NCBI RefSeq assembly: GCF_000276665.1
Contig: NW_004955464.1
Coordinates: forward strand, 11,092,953 to 11,156,952
DNA length: 64,000 nucleotides
Source of the DNA: Chinchilla lanigera
Taxonomy: Eukaryota; Chordata; Mammalia; Rodentia; Chinchillidae
Direction of reading: 5' to 3'
Both the position numbers and the translations under genes were made by a program. The notes beneath the pieces were generated by a model. It did no database searches. It was not told where the DNA came from and saw nothing but the letters and a program-made list of their open reading frames with translations. Of the stretch, positions 12,073-24,735 are shown in pieces. The stretch's first letter is position 1; each line of letters begins with the position of its first letter.

Positions 12073-12929
12073 TATCTTTATTCTTAGAGGTCCATAGACT
12101 TTACTCTTTTGCCCCAGGTGGTCCATGGTACCACAAAAAAAAAGCAGGGTCCCCCCAAACAATAATGGAGACCCTGGGCCCCTGAACGACTACATAGAAC
12201 AAAGTGCCCCCATACCACCAGCACCACTGATCCAACACTCTGACTATGAGTGAAAAATAACCTTTGTTCAACAACTGAGACCTTAAGGGCCATTTAGGAT
12301 CATCCGTGGAGCGAGAGGGGAGGGCAGATCCCTCAGTGTAAGTTCACTTTGGACTCATGCTTACCTCTCTAAGTGCCCCCACATGGGGACGGAATGTCTG
12401 CAGTGCCCTCCCCTCACTCCCAACCTTCTACAGCCCAGTTCTCCCCAACCTTCAAAGCCCAGTTTAATACCACTTCCTCCAGAAAGTATCCTGTGCCTCC
12501 TCCTCCTTCAGAGTTACTGCCCCCATCTGAAGCACTAAGAGCTACTGCCGTCACACTGTGAGACTCCCTGGGGAAGGAAGGTGGATAAGTTCCCCATTGT
12601 CCCCCAACCTGCACCCCATCTCTCCATGAACTTAGTCCATGGATGCTTCCTGTGTTTGCTACATGGGAGGCAGGTAGGTGCTCAGGGGTCTGTCTGTTTA
12701 ACTCCACTCTATCCAGGGCCATCCAGAGTATGTATGTTTAAGGAAAATTCAGGATGTGATTCAAACAGGAAAAAATGCCCTAGTGCTTGCTCAACTGGGG
12801 CCTCAATTTCCCTTCTTTGCACTATTTCCAGCCTGGGCTGGATTTCTGTCCTCTGATCTCTGGGAACTGGTTCCTCCTTATCCTCATTTTGCTCTCCTCA
12901 GTTTCAGCTACCAGCAGTCTCTGCAGTCC

Positions 12930-13178
12930 AATAACATTAAATGGCAAATGCCAGAAATAAACGGTTCATAAGTTTTAAATAGCTTTTATTGCAGTATATT
13001 GTTATAAGTATTCTATTTGAGTATTATTGTTGTTAGCCTCTTATTGTGTTTAATTTATAAGTTAAACTTTATCATAAGTATGTATGTATATGGAAAAAAT
13101 AACATATAGATCTGTACTATTGGAGGTTCAGGCATGCCCTGGGGGGTCCCGGGGCAATACCCCTGTGGACAGGAAGAC
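12930..13178. mobile_element. Tigger-like (pogo/TcMar) DNA transposon remnant
   Basis: Contains GCCAGAAATAAACGGTTCAT, AAGTTTTAAAT and, at the far end, GGTTCAGGCATGCCCTGGGG with GGGGCAATACCCC. This arrangement I recognise from mammalian Tigger-type elements. No transposase frame is left. Confidence 0.6.
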
Positions 13179-13911
13179 ACTAGTATAGTTTTGGCAGCCA
13201 GACAATACTAGAGTCAGGAAGGGGTTAAAAACAAGATGGGTCCTCTCCAACCCTAGTGAATGACACATCCTCCAGGGTCCCAGGCTGAGTCAACCCCTTT
13301 GTCCCACACCCTTGAAAGCCACTCCCTCTCCTACCCTTCGCTTCTTCTCCCACCCCACCCTGCCCCAACAAGCACTTGGAGCCCTTGCCCCTCCGTACAG
13401 CCCAGAGAGGAGAGCCGGGGCCTGCTCCCCGCCACCCCCACCCCCATATACAGCTGCTACAGCAGGGACTAGAGGGTGGTGGGGAGGCAGGGAGGCAGGG
13501 AGGCAGCTCTCTGGTCCCCTCCTTCAAAGCTTGAGTCCATGCTCCTTTTGTCTCCAGGACAGAGAGGCCCTGAGCTTGAGTAAAGGCCCCTCTCTGCTCT
13601 CAGGTAGTCTTGTAACACGGGGATCGGATGGCCAGCGCCTGCTCTAGATACGTTATTCCTTCCCTCTGCCTCTCCCCGTCCACACTGAGTGCTGGAGACC
13701 ACTAGGGCTCTAGGAAGGGGCATACTTCCGAATAACACTAACTCCACTTGTGTTTGGGCAACGCCACACTCTTCTGGAGGCCTCATGCTATGAGCTGGAA
13801 CATAGTGATGTGTCTGATTCAGTTCTTGCCCTGGGGAACTCCCAGCCTGGCAAAGGAGGTGGAGCAGTGAGCAGAAAGTAATACATCAAAATTAATTCTT
13901 TAAAGACACTA

Positions 13912-14140
13912 AGAGTAGCTGGACACTGTGGCATACACTTATAACCCCAGGTACTCAAGAGGTTTAGGCAGGAGGATTACAAGTTCAAGGCCAACCTGGA
14001 CAATTTACCAAGACCCAATACCAAAATTAAAAAATTGTTTTAGCAGTGTGGGAGTATAGGACAGTGGTGGGGTATTTGCCTAGAATGTGAGGTCCTGGGT
14101 TCAGACCCCAGTACCAAAAACAAAAGTAAATAAAAAATTA
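13912..14140 (+). mobile_element. B1-ID composite SINE
   Basis: A diverged B1 half (GTGGCATACACTTATAACCC, TTCAAGGCCAACCTGGACA) continues into an ID-like half (GTGTGGGAGTATAGGACAGT, GGTTCAGACCCCAGTACC) with an A-rich tail. Confidence 0.8.
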
Positions 14141-14690
14141 AAACACTAAATGCCATATGAGACCTGGGGACAGGACCTAATTCCCAGCTGCCGGGGCCCT
14201 GACTAGGTAAGCAGTAGAAATGGAGAAAAGGAACAATCAAACCATGTGAAAAAGAATCATGAATTCTTGGACTCCTTAAAGGGTTGACTCAGATTCCTAG
14301 ACTCACTCCTTTAATCAGCAACTATTTATTGTGCCAAACACCATGCTGGGTAAAGAGATCTCAGAACTGAAGGGATTTCATATCGCAAAGCTGGCCAGGC
14401 TTCTATACGCCGCTTTCAGGGACAGACTGCCCCGTCTAACTCTGAGGACCTGGAAAGAGGAAGTGGGGTCTGAGGATATTCTGGGTGTCAGAGTGAAGAC
14501 GGAGTCCCTCCTTGCGGAGTTCCAGGAGGCCTGTTCTGTCGGGAGCTCTCTGGGCCTAACAGCGGCCCTCCAGGAGGGACCCTGGCTCACTATGGTGGCA
14601 GTCACTGGTGACCCCAGTGCCGAGAGCTCTGTTGACTGAAGTCAGACAGGATGGAGTCTGGGATGAAGATGTACACATTCACATATGTGT

Positions 14691-14729
14691 ACACACACAC
14701 ACACACACACATACACACACACACACACT
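14691..14729. repeat. (AC)n microsatellite
   Basis: An AC tract with a single AT interruption. Confidence 0.98.
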
Positions 14730-14861
14730 CAAGCCTATCAGACTTGGGAGTAAAGTCTGCCCTAAATTAAATCCTTCATCCATTCTTTCTGAAAGCCCAA
14801 GGAATTCTTCTTTCAGAGCCCATACCATAGTGTTCATTAAATATGCATTTGTGTGTTTCTT

Positions 14862-14965
14862 TCTCTCTTGCACTAGACTGTAACCAGCCTAAAGACAGGA
14901 ACCATATGTATTTTGTCCATCCTTGTATCTTTGGTGCAGGGCAGAGGGCCAGGCACAAAGTGTGT
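14862..14965 (+). repeat. L2-like 3' fragment
   Basis: The pattern TAGACTGTAACCAGCCTAAA, GACAGGAACCATATGTATTT, GGGCCAGGCACAAAG matches the L2 3' end layout. Confidence 0.7.
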
Positions 14966-14979
14966 CATAAGACTGCTGT

Positions 14980-15176
14980 AGCTGGGCATGCTGGAGCACA
15001 CCGGTCACTTCAGCACTCTGGAAGGCTGAGGAAGGAGGATCCAAAGCTTGAGCCTAGCCTGAACAACTTAGCAAGACTCTTTCTCAAACTAAAAAAAAAT
15101 TAAAAGTGCGGGGTGGAGACTGGGAATGCAGCTCAGTGGGAAGTTCCTGGGTTCAACAGCGGGTACTGAGGGAGGA
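14980..15176 (+). mobile_element. B1-ID composite SINE, diverged
   Basis: AGCTGGGCATGCTGGAGCAC and GGAAGGCTGAGGAAGGAGGA (B1 half) are followed by GACTGGGAATGCAGCTCAGT and TTCAACAGCGGGTACTGAG (ID half). Confidence 0.8.
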
Positions 15177-15899
15177 AAAAAGCGCTGTTGAAATAATCTG
15201 AGACTGCTGGGTGGACATGGAAGGGCATTCCAGGAGACAGGGCAGCCTGATGACAGTGTATTTCATTTTACAGAGGGGGTGGGCAAAAAAAGTAAGGAGC
15301 TGCCTGTGTCTTGGAGAAGGGCACCACGTGGCAAGGCTGGCACTCGGGCAGGGACACTGGCACAGAAAGGCCTGCAGTCCTTGCCTCCAAGGTTCTCCCC
15401 CGAGAATGAATCCCCTTGAAGAACCCCTCCTCACACCCAGCCACCTTCTTAAGGTTGCAAACTCCTCTCTCCTGGAGCTGTAGGTTGTGTCTGGCCAGGT
15501 AACCTCCCTCCATCCGGGTGTCCCAGAACTTTCTGAAAGGGCAGAGGGAAAGATGAACCGCAGCTGCAATCCGGGGGTGGGGTGGGGCAGACTCGATGGA
15601 GTGCAAGAGCCAGGACAAGCGTAGCTTCTAACAGGGGGAGGCTGAGCCTTGAGAACCTGAGCACAGAGCACTCAGGCAGCCCAGGCACACCTCAGCAAGC
15701 GATCTGCTTAGGGTCCTCCCTGCAGGTTAGAGCCAGGTCAGACCCCCTCAGAGCAGGACACCGTGGTGGCTATAGGGTCCTCCCTTTTTAGCGTAGGTCA
15801 CCTGCTTCGAGACAAGGTCATCCTGGCTTACAGAGCCAGCCTGCAGCGCCCAGTCAAGCCCGAGGTGGGGCAGGATCACCTCGGTTAGCACAGGGTCGT

Positions 15900-16780
15900 T
15901 CTTAGCTCATGGTAGGTAAGTCCTGCTCTATGCAAGGTGAGCTCCGGAAACTTTGGGGTCAGCGGCGCCCCCAGGTGGCTGGACCAGGCCGGCGCTTGGG
16001 ATCGGGTGCCCCGGAGGGTTTCAGGAACCTCAGTCCCAGTTCTCCACCCTCGCTGCTCTCACACTGGCCCCGAGGAGCCTCCCCAGTCGCGCCGGCTGCT
16101 TTCCAATACTCTTTGCATGCATATTTAGGACCCTATTTGCTTACAGAATCTAATTGGGGTGCACGAGCGCGTCTGAGACCCAGAACCCCAGATATAGAGA
16201 GAGGAGAAACGTCACCGGGAAAAACCAGCTATAGTTCCAGAGGAAGAAGCTACGACCCAGCCCGGCCCTTCGCTCCAGCCCCTCCGCACTCCCCAAGGTC
16301 TCCGTACGGACACCACCCTGCCGATTTGTCTCTGAGACCGGCGGCCCGCACCCTCCGCCCCCAACTCCACACAATCTAAATTTCTCACGTTTGGTCTGGG
16401 CGGGGACATTTGCAGAGGGAACGTGGCCCCTACTCTTGCCTCACTCAGGTTTGGAAAGACTTTTCCTCCTCAGTCCGCCCCGGCAGGTTCCAGTTTCCCA
16501 AGAGCTTCTCCGGTTCCCCCAACTTTCACACCCTGGCAGGGCGTCCAGAAAGAAGGGGGAGGGCCTGCCGGGACAGAAATAAAAGGGACCGGGTATAGGC
16601 GCCCTTTCACTTTCGGTGCCACCTTTTCCCAGGGCTGCCACAGACGCAATGGCTGCGGCTGAGCGCGCCAAGGGCTTAGAGGTAGCCATTCACTTCAGCC
16701 TGATCCGCGAGCCCCTCCTCCACAGAAAAGGCAGCGGGGCGGTGCCCACCAAGACCCGGTTACCTTCCTAGCGCCCTGCC
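15900..16780. promoter_or_regulatory. CpG-rich single-copy patch with TATA-like element
   Basis: This repeat-free, CpG-rich segment lies about 9 kb beyond the FOXD2 3' end. It contains AAATAAAAGG (16577-16586, plus strand) followed by GC-rich sequence. It also holds a 40-codon open frame (16649-16771, starting MAAAERAKG) that I do not recognise. It could be an enhancer, a lncRNA promoter or an orphan CpG island. No gene is claimed. Confidence 0.4.
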
Positions 16781-17242
16781 AGGTGCAGAGAAAACCCAGA
16801 GTCCCACTGAAGCTCCTCAAATCCAGGAAGGAAGGAAGCTAACCTCTGGCCTGTGTGGCAGCAGTAGGAGAAGCCCGAGGAGCTGCCCGGACTGTGTCTG
16901 CAGAGTCCAGCACACGCCCGTCGACCACCCTCGATGCCCAAGGAGAGCTGAGGATGGAGAAGGAATTCCTCAGCGGGCTGGAGGGAGGAGCTAGTGAAGT
17001 CCAGTACAGGTTCATTTATTCCAAGTTCATTTCTCAGAGAAACTGAGGCCCAATGAGGAGGGGAAGTACTAGAATCAACATTCTAACTAGAACGGGAGTC
17101 CTTTCCTCTCCATCCCAAATATGAGACAGTCTTCACAGAAGATGCTAAGAAGGCCCAAGAGGAGGGAGAAAGAGACCCCAGAACCTGGTACCATCCACCA
17201 GGAGTAAGCATAAATCAGAATCCCTAATACTGCATGTGAGCA

Positions 17243-17247
<5 letters not shown>

Positions 17248-17289
<42 letters not shown>
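17248..17289. repeat. (CA)n microsatellite
   Basis: About 21 CA units, followed by ACGTGCACGTGC. Confidence 0.98.
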
Positions 17290-17293
<4 letters not shown>

Positions 17294-18681
17294 ACGTGCG
17301 GGCCTCCAAAGCCCTGCAGTTCCACCAGCACATCTGACCCGGGAAGGAACAGCTGCATCCAGGCCAGCGTGGGGCCTGGACCAGATCTTCTCCCTGTATT
17401 CTTCAATCTGTGAAAGGCCTACAGTTGGTTGGGGCATAAGAAGCAAGACTTCGAGCAGCCAGGTGGGCCGGCCTGGGGAGAGATTCTCTAATGCACTTGA
17501 ACAAGCAGGGAGAGAGGGAAGTCAGAGCCTCGGAAAATCTAAAGGGAAAGAGATGATTAGCTGGCAGATTCTGACCATACCCCTCAACACACCCTTACTT
17601 GGCTCCTAGCAGGTTGCCGGGGCCAGACTTGCTCTGCTGCCTGGGGCTTGGTGAAGGACCCAGCTGCCACCCCAGGCCCTGTAGTGGGCATAGTGGAATG
17701 CCAGGCACTCTCACCAGCCTATGCTCCTCCTTCCTGCCACCTCACCTAAACCCTTCCTGTCTTCCTCACTCACCTAGACCCAATTTTGTGTCTTGATTTA
17801 CCCAGATAATTATCTGCTCTACCATATCAGTCTCAACTTTCTTTCCATCTTTCCTTTGGGAAGAGAGATGCATAAGCAAAGACAGCCCTGTAATATCTGA
17901 GGTTTCCCTAGAGTTTAAGGGAGAGGCTGGGTTTTGAATTTCTGCAAAATGTCTGAACCAGTACCTTAATTGTCTATGTTGCGCAAAGACTGCAGGGTCC
18001 AACAATTTCCCACATCCTGCTGGAAAACTTTGGGGAAACACCTTTCTCTAGACCTATGTCCCCAGCCATACATCATTAGCCCTAACTACCCTGCAAACCT
18101 CGGTGTTCCTGGACTCTACAGTCTGCACCTTTGATGCAAGAAGAGAGTTTCCTGGAAAGGGAAGGCTCCAAAGCCACCTAGGACTACTAGGCAAGTCCCT
18201 CTGTGCAGGCTTGCGCAGGAGGAGAGGAGGCTATCAGAGGAGCATGAGGCAAGAGTAGCCAGGGAACAGACAATGGAGCCTTTCGGATGGTCTGGAACAC
18301 TCAGGCATGCTACAGGGTCGGATATGATGGGGAAAGGAGGAAGCAGGAGGTCAGCCCACTCCCCTGCCAGGGAAGCCACAGGCCCTCAGCAGCTTCACTT
18401 CATTTCTACCTTTCCAGCCTTGTCTGCAGTTGGGAAGGTGGCAGAAGCAGGACAGAGTCCAGTCTCTACCAATCAAGGAAGAGGCTGGAAACTCAAGTTC
18501 CTTCCTCCTCACTTCTGCAGGGACCCATTCCTAACCTTTCCATCCCACTCTTCTCCACCCATATCTTCCCAGCCTCTGCCAGAGCCACCCAAGGATATTC
18601 CACACTCACAGACTCACACTGATACAGTCACTCACAAATACACACTAGCACATGCATAATCACTTACAAATATTTATCTCT

Positions 18682-18770
18682 AGGGGCTGGGGTATAGCTC
18701 AGTGCTAGAACAACTGCCTACTATGAACAGAGTTGGGTTCAATCTCCAGCACCGCAGAAATAAAATGAAA
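18682..18770 (+). mobile_element. ID-type SINE, older
   Basis: GGGGCTGGGGTATAGCTCAG and GGGTTCAATCTCCAGCACCG mark the tRNA-like head and B box region. Confidence 0.88.
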
Positions 18771-19974
18771 TTGTTCGTCCCTAAGCACTGTCACCTGTGC
18801 ACAGACAAACCCATCCCTCCCACATAGGAACATATAGTCATAGACACCAAATACCATAAAAACACATTCACCCCTACTTCCCACGATGCCTAGAGTCATC
18901 ATGAAAAAGGGAATCCTTAACCCGGAAAAAACACCAAATTTCTTCTTTTATTCAAATATGGCAATAGTCACTTATTTTGCCTTTCCTTGGGTCAACTTAG
19001 AGTTTGCTTGCAATGATTGGAGCCAGAAGTTTGCTGCAGTGCCTCCAGGACAGTGCCCAGCCCTCTGGAGGTACTCAGCAAGCAAGTGGGGGTGGGGGAG
19101 TAGGGGGGTGGAGGCAGAGAGGAGGGTAGGGGTGGACCAGCTAGAAAAGAGATTTCCAGGCTGGAGGCGAATTAACTCGCCTGTGTTTGATGCATTCACT
19201 CCTCAGATCAGAAAACCCTTCCTGATTCTAGCCTCACAGGTTTTCAGATGGTCAGCAGAGGGATCAAGGGACCCCGGGTGTAGAGTGCGCAAATCAGAGA
19301 CGAGGGAAGCAGCTTAAGGCATCAGAACCCAGAAGCAGCTTCGCAATCCCTCTGCCCTTGCATTGCCGCGCTGAAGACCGGTACGTTTGCAAATGTAAGC
19401 TAAGAACGATTCCTGCCCGCCTGGGACTCCACCAAGCCGGGCCAACTCAGCAGGACTGAGCCGGGCTCCTGAGCCAGGTGCAAAGCCAGCCCGTCGAGTC
19501 ACCGGCCCTGGGATCCGAATCCTTCAGCACTGGGAGGCTCCGGGTTCTCGGCTGCTCTTCCCAGCTCCTCAACTGACCCGCAGTGTGACCTCGGCTTGGT
19601 CCTCTCTGCTCAGAAGAGGAAGGTGGAGCCGTCCGAACCCTCTGACTCCGGACCTGGGGGCGTTCTCTTTGGGGTGATCAGTGAAGACGCAGACCTAGCC
19701 CAAAAAGACTGGTACACTTCCACGCGACTTGTAATTGAGACGCGAACCTAAATGAGGGCCCAGAAGAGGCTTCACAAGGCAAGCTCGGGCTTCTCCGACT
19801 TCCCACTCCTAGGCTGACCCAGCACATCTGCATGTGAATAGATGTGGCAACGCAGCCCTGAAGTCCAAGTGGCACCGACACCTGCTGGGGGAGAGGGCGC
19901 AAAGCGACTGTCGTCTGTAAGCGGCGACAGATTAACTTGAACAATAAAGTCCACTCCTGTACCCTCAGATCTCC

Positions 19975-19976
<2 letters not shown>

Positions 19977-20010
<34 letters not shown>
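19977..20010. repeat. (AC)n microsatellite
   Basis: About 17 AC units, followed by GTGCATTGGCGG. Confidence 0.98.
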
Positions 20011-20014
<4 letters not shown>

Positions 20015-20269
20015 ATTGGCGGTGTCCACGCAAATAACTTCAAATACACTTTTTAGGTCGGCAGTAATTTTTTAGAAATCAAAGGGGTAAATTTAAATGT
20101 TTTGTTCCTCCAATAATTAGCTCTTTTCCGACCTAAAATCCACGCAACCGTAATTCCAAAGATAGTTCTGCCAGCACAGTCAGAAATGCTTCCGAGGAGA
20201 GACCAGCCGGAGGCAGTTTTCTAATCTCTGGGGAAACTGGCACAGGCCTCCCGAAGGCCAGCTTGGGGT

Positions 20270-20830
20270 GGTGACCACGCAGGACTCCGGGAACCGCGGC
20301 TGCGCGCGTCCTTCCGAGCAACCCGCGCGCGCTGGGTCTGAGGCGCACTCCTCGGGAGGCCAGGGTCCCGGCGTAACTGGGCGGGGACAAAAGGGGCGGT
20401 GAAGACTGGGACTCTGTGATCCCTGGGGATGAAGACGTTTCTGGGAGGAGGCTAGCGAGCCAGAAGTAAGGTAACAAGCGCAGATCCCTGCCGCGTGGAG
20501 AATCGGAAAGCCGCAACTGAGCGCGATTTCCGCTTCGAGTCCGCGTGGAACGAAAAGACAGCGCTTCGCAAGGACCCAGGGCTCCAAGCTGGGAACCCAG
20601 CGAGGGTCGGAAACAAGCCCGGGGGTACCGGCGCGGGGACCAGCAACAGGGCGCACTGAGGAAGCTGTCCTTGGCCGGACTGCCCGAGCCTCTGTACCTC
20701 CCCGGCGGCCGCGGCTTCCAGCTGCAGCTCGCGCTCCGCTGCGGAAGGAGGCGGTGCCCGCTCCGCCCCGCACCGCGCCGCGCCGCGCCGCGCCCACCAG
20801 CCAGCGCACAGATGTGTTCCCAAAGCGGGA
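20270..20830. promoter_or_regulatory. Orphan CpG-rich island downstream of FOXD2
   Basis: This is a repeat-free, strongly CpG-rich stretch about 4 kb beyond the putative FOXD2 polyadenylation site, with a short (GCGCC)n run near 20770-20790. Two overlapping minus-strand frames of 250 and 298 codons stay open here, which GC content explains, and neither protein is recognisable. An orphan CpG island next to a FOX gene is often a Polycomb target or lncRNA promoter; that is inference. Confidence 0.4.
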
Positions 20831-22089
20831 GCTGGGAACCTGTTCTCCCAACAGATTTCTCCGTTGATACGCTTCTACAAAGACCTTTAAAAGAAAGAAA
20901 AAAGGCAGAGTAATTCCGCTCCAAAAGTCCAATTAACGTTTGTTTGCTCTCAAATGCTGTGACAGACGAAAGGCTTGGGAAGCTGTTACTCTGCGAGACC
21001 ACTGCCCACCTTCCACTCTCTTTCAGCATCTCTCCAGAAACCTGACAGCGCCAGCTCGGGTAACAAACGTGGGCTGGGTCTGGTCATCCTAGTTGTCCCT
21101 CCTGGACCTCTCCCCAGGCCCCAGCCCACAGCCTTTCGGACCTCTTATCCGAATGATTTAGGCGCCAACTCAAGCGCCTCTCTTCTCTTTGCGGGGATGC
21201 TCAGGCTTCGAAGAAAACTCCGAATTCGGTCCGTAAAGACCCGAAGTGAGTGTCCTCTTCCCACCTCCCCTCAAGCATGAAACTTTGCGAGGCACGCTCC
21301 ACATTCAAAATCTTTTCTCCCTTTCTCTTGCAGGGTCCCTCGTTTAAACAGCGTCGGCGCCTTTCTTCGCCTGACCTTGTGCACAGGAAAACCCGCCTGG
21401 TCGGTCATTGTCTGGTCTGCGCCTGCCCCCGCCCGCGCCGCAATCAGTGTCACAAAACGCCCTTTTCAACAGATTCCAAACCCTCTTCACCCGGGCTCAC
21501 CGAGCCTTCAACTTCATTAAGTGCGGGCTACGGCGGCGCTGGAGGAGGCGAAGTTTAAATAAACCGGAGCGGAGGGGGAGGGGGAGGACCTGGGGAGGGT
21601 CGCTAGTTGAAGGGTTTTTTTGTTTTGTTTTGTTTTTGTTTTTGAAAAGGGGAAAAAAGTCATCAGAGGGAAAAAGCACTTTGTGACCACGAAGACGCGC
21701 CTGCCGTGGCGAGAACAAATTGGATATGGAGGGGAAGTGTCCCTCCCCCCCCCCGCCCCGCTTTGGCTCCTGGGTGGTCCGGGGCGCCCCTAGAGAAAGA
21801 AAGATGGAGAGGAATCGGCGAGGAGAAGAATTAACTGCTTTAATTGGGCTGCAAGAGAGAAGTGCAAGAGGTTCGCCGATGGGCCTCGATCACCCAAACC
21901 AAATACTCTTCAATAAAATAAAATGTCTGCCCACAGCCACAGCTTCAAAACGTACGTCGAAGTTGGAGAATCGAGGCTGTCCTTCACAGCCATAGAAGGT
22001 AAACCTGCAAGATGGGGGAAATTCTGCCCGGAAAGGTCCCCTCCCCCTCTTTGTGGCCTCGGGCCTCGCGGCGCCGGATGAAAAGGAAT

Positions 22090-22136
22090 GAAATTGAACG
22101 AAATTGAACGAAATGAAGTGAAATTGACCAGTGAAA
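22090..22136. repeat. 10-bp degenerate tandem repeat (GAAATTGAAC)n
   Basis: Two perfect GAAATTGAAC units (22090-22109) are followed by two to three decayed ones (GAAATGAAGT, GAAATTGACC, GTGAAATTTG). Confidence 0.85.
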
Positions 22137-22239
22137 TTTGCCAATTTTCTTCCCCTTTAAACTGCCCGCTCTCAGCAGCACTCTCTGAACCCCAGGCCGA
22201 TTTCTGACCATTTTTTTTTTTCCTCACCTAGGAGAGATG

Positions 22240-22864
22240 AAGGTGTCCCCTGGATATTTTATTATTGCCACCAGTTGTTGTGGCCTGTGGGACACAGATC
22301 CTCAGCTGCTCCAACCAGACAGGGAAGGAATCCACCGGGCTGTTCTGGGTGGGATGGCCTGTTTCTCCGCCCAGGAGGCTGCGCCCCTAAGTGAGCCAAC
22401 AACCTCCCATACTTCAAGAGGGAGTCACCCATTGAGCCCCTTACCCTTCCCTGCAACTCCTTTATCCTTCCTGCAGTCCAGCTCCCAAGGCCACCTTCTC
22501 AGCTACTAACAGGTTGTCCACAGAGACGGTCTAAGAGTCCAGAATTCCACACACCTCCCCTTCTCCCCTGCCTTCGGCCTCTGGAGTAGCCCATGATCCT
22601 TCAGAAAATTCCCTTTTTGGGTAATTTTTAAGGCGGGTTAGGCATTAGTGGTTTCCCTCGGGTCCTCAGTCCTCCCTCATAATTCTATCTGGCCCAGTCC
22701 TAGCCTTTACCTTCCGAAACCAGGGTCTGAGCCATAGGCTTGGGACCCCAAGACCCCTACAAGTCCCTTGTACATCTCAATCCTCTTCCCCAATCCCTAT
22801 TTTTCTGCCTTTATCTTATGCAAACCCTCCAACACACACGCTGACACCAAGCAGTAGGCTCACA

Positions 22865-22907
<43 letters not shown>

Positions 22908-24700
22908 CAAAGATATAACGAGGAATCCAGAAGAATTTGCCACTCTTTCTGCAAATACTAGTTATGGAAGTATCTCCTCTAACTACTATCAAGTATGAAT
23001 TCTGCCTAACAATTTTCTCATTTCTAGAAAGAAAAAGAAAACAACCTGGTATCTTTTACTTAAAGCTCCAACCTAATATCTGGGAGTGACCTAATCATGG
23101 TAAATTAGATCACAGAGTTTCAAAGTGCTTTATTGAAAGCAAACACAGGCACAGGCATGCATGCACACACAAACACACACAGAGGTCACAGTTACTCTTC
23201 AAGTGAAAAGAAACAAAATCAAACTCAGAGCAATGGAAGTCAACACAGCAGCCAGCCAGGAGCCATTATCCCAGTATTAGCAGACATTTCACATGTCTTA
23301 CCATTGAATCTAATCATACTCCTCCTGGACTCTTTGCTAAAATGGTGGAAAGGTGGCCACTACATTTGATCTCCCATCATTCCCTCGATCTCTGAGCAGG
23401 AGCTCAGTCTCTGGCAGAGTTTATTTACCATTTACACCTCCAGCCTTGTCTCTCCTCCACTGGCAAAGAGAATGGGAGACAGGAGTCCCAACGACCCTTC
23501 CCCAGCTCTGGTGTCCTCCCCGCATCCTGATTTAGTCCGATTTGGATTTTATGGGGGCCTCTGCCCTCTGCTTCTCCTTTCCTGTACTGCCAGCTGAGGA
23601 TGCCTGTGTAGCTTGTCTCTGCACATACCTTTGAGCTCTCAGCACTGGGTCTCTGATCTGTCTTCCTTCTCTTGTCTCTCAGTTCCTGCCCTCAACATGC
23701 GTCTGTTTTCTGGGAAGACTTTCCATGCTTCCCCTACTTCTTGTCTCCAATGATCTCGGTAAAACAACAGAGAAAAGAGCTAAGCAACCATCTCTACTTC
23801 ACCCAAAGCAGCACCTTCACTGAACATGTTTGCAAATCTGGCTGGGTGAGTCCCACACACAAGCAGAGAGCTAAGGGTTCAATGGGCTACAGAAGACTCT
23901 AGTCAGTCTAATGGATTTGCACTATGGCAGTAGCTTCCAGCTATGAGTATAGCTCAAGGGGCCAGAAGCCTTGCCCTGACAGAGACCCCGAAGACTCTCC
24001 TTTAGCTCCTGGTGTATCTCTATCCGTCTCAGGCTGTAGAAGCTCACAGTGCCTAATGCAAGCCTTCCACTCTGTTGCATGTGTGTATGGCATCTGAAGG
24101 CCCTACAGTGTGGGCGAAAAGAAATCTCTCTTCCCTTAGAGACAGTAACCCAAGAGTCATAAGCATATACACCCAGACACAAGCTCACGGAAACACATAG
24201 AAAAAACCCCACATATCCTGAAATACAATTTACAGACAAACACAAATCAAAAAGACAACTCAGACCAACACAAAAACAAACCATAAGCTCCACAAATCCC
24301 CGCACCCAGAAATGCACAGAACCTTCAGAATATGCACGGAAAGACCTATTCTCCTCGTAGCCCCGTGGGTATGGTGTTCAAGAGCACTTAGCACTCAGAC
24401 CTGCCCAGGCCATGCTAAAACCTAAACCAGACTCCTCAGGTGCACATGAAACATAATCTCTTCACCCAACCCCAAGCAAAACCTTCCTGGTACCAGAGTG
24501 AAAATGAAAGTGCTGGAGGGGTCACAGGCTTCCCAGAGACCTGGCCCCATTAGCAGCTAAAGACCAACACTGAAGTGCCCCCAGGATGTGAAAAGTCCAA
24601 ACTCTCCTCTGCCCACCTGGCACTTCCTCACCGTCCCCTCTGTTGGGGAGCCTGGGGTCTTCAGGAAGAGCCCAAACAAGGACAAGGGAGTCCAGGCAAG
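22240..24700. other. Single-copy intergenic block beyond FOXD2
   Basis: Apart from the (CA)n at 22866 I see no clear interspersed repeat and no recognisable gene. The short open frames scattered here have no protein-like features. Confidence 0.5.
22866..22905. repeat. (CA)n microsatellite
   Basis: About 20 CA units. Confidence 0.98.
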
Positions 24701-24735
24701 CACACGGAGCTGGTGACTGCTGAAGTTCACATACA

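Noticed and set aside
20133..21029. 298-codon minus-strand open frame (with an overlapping 250-codon frame)
   Set aside because: It lies in a CpG-rich stretch where stop codons are rare. Two frames are open at once, composition is Arg/Ser/Gly/Pro-rich, and no domain is recognisable.
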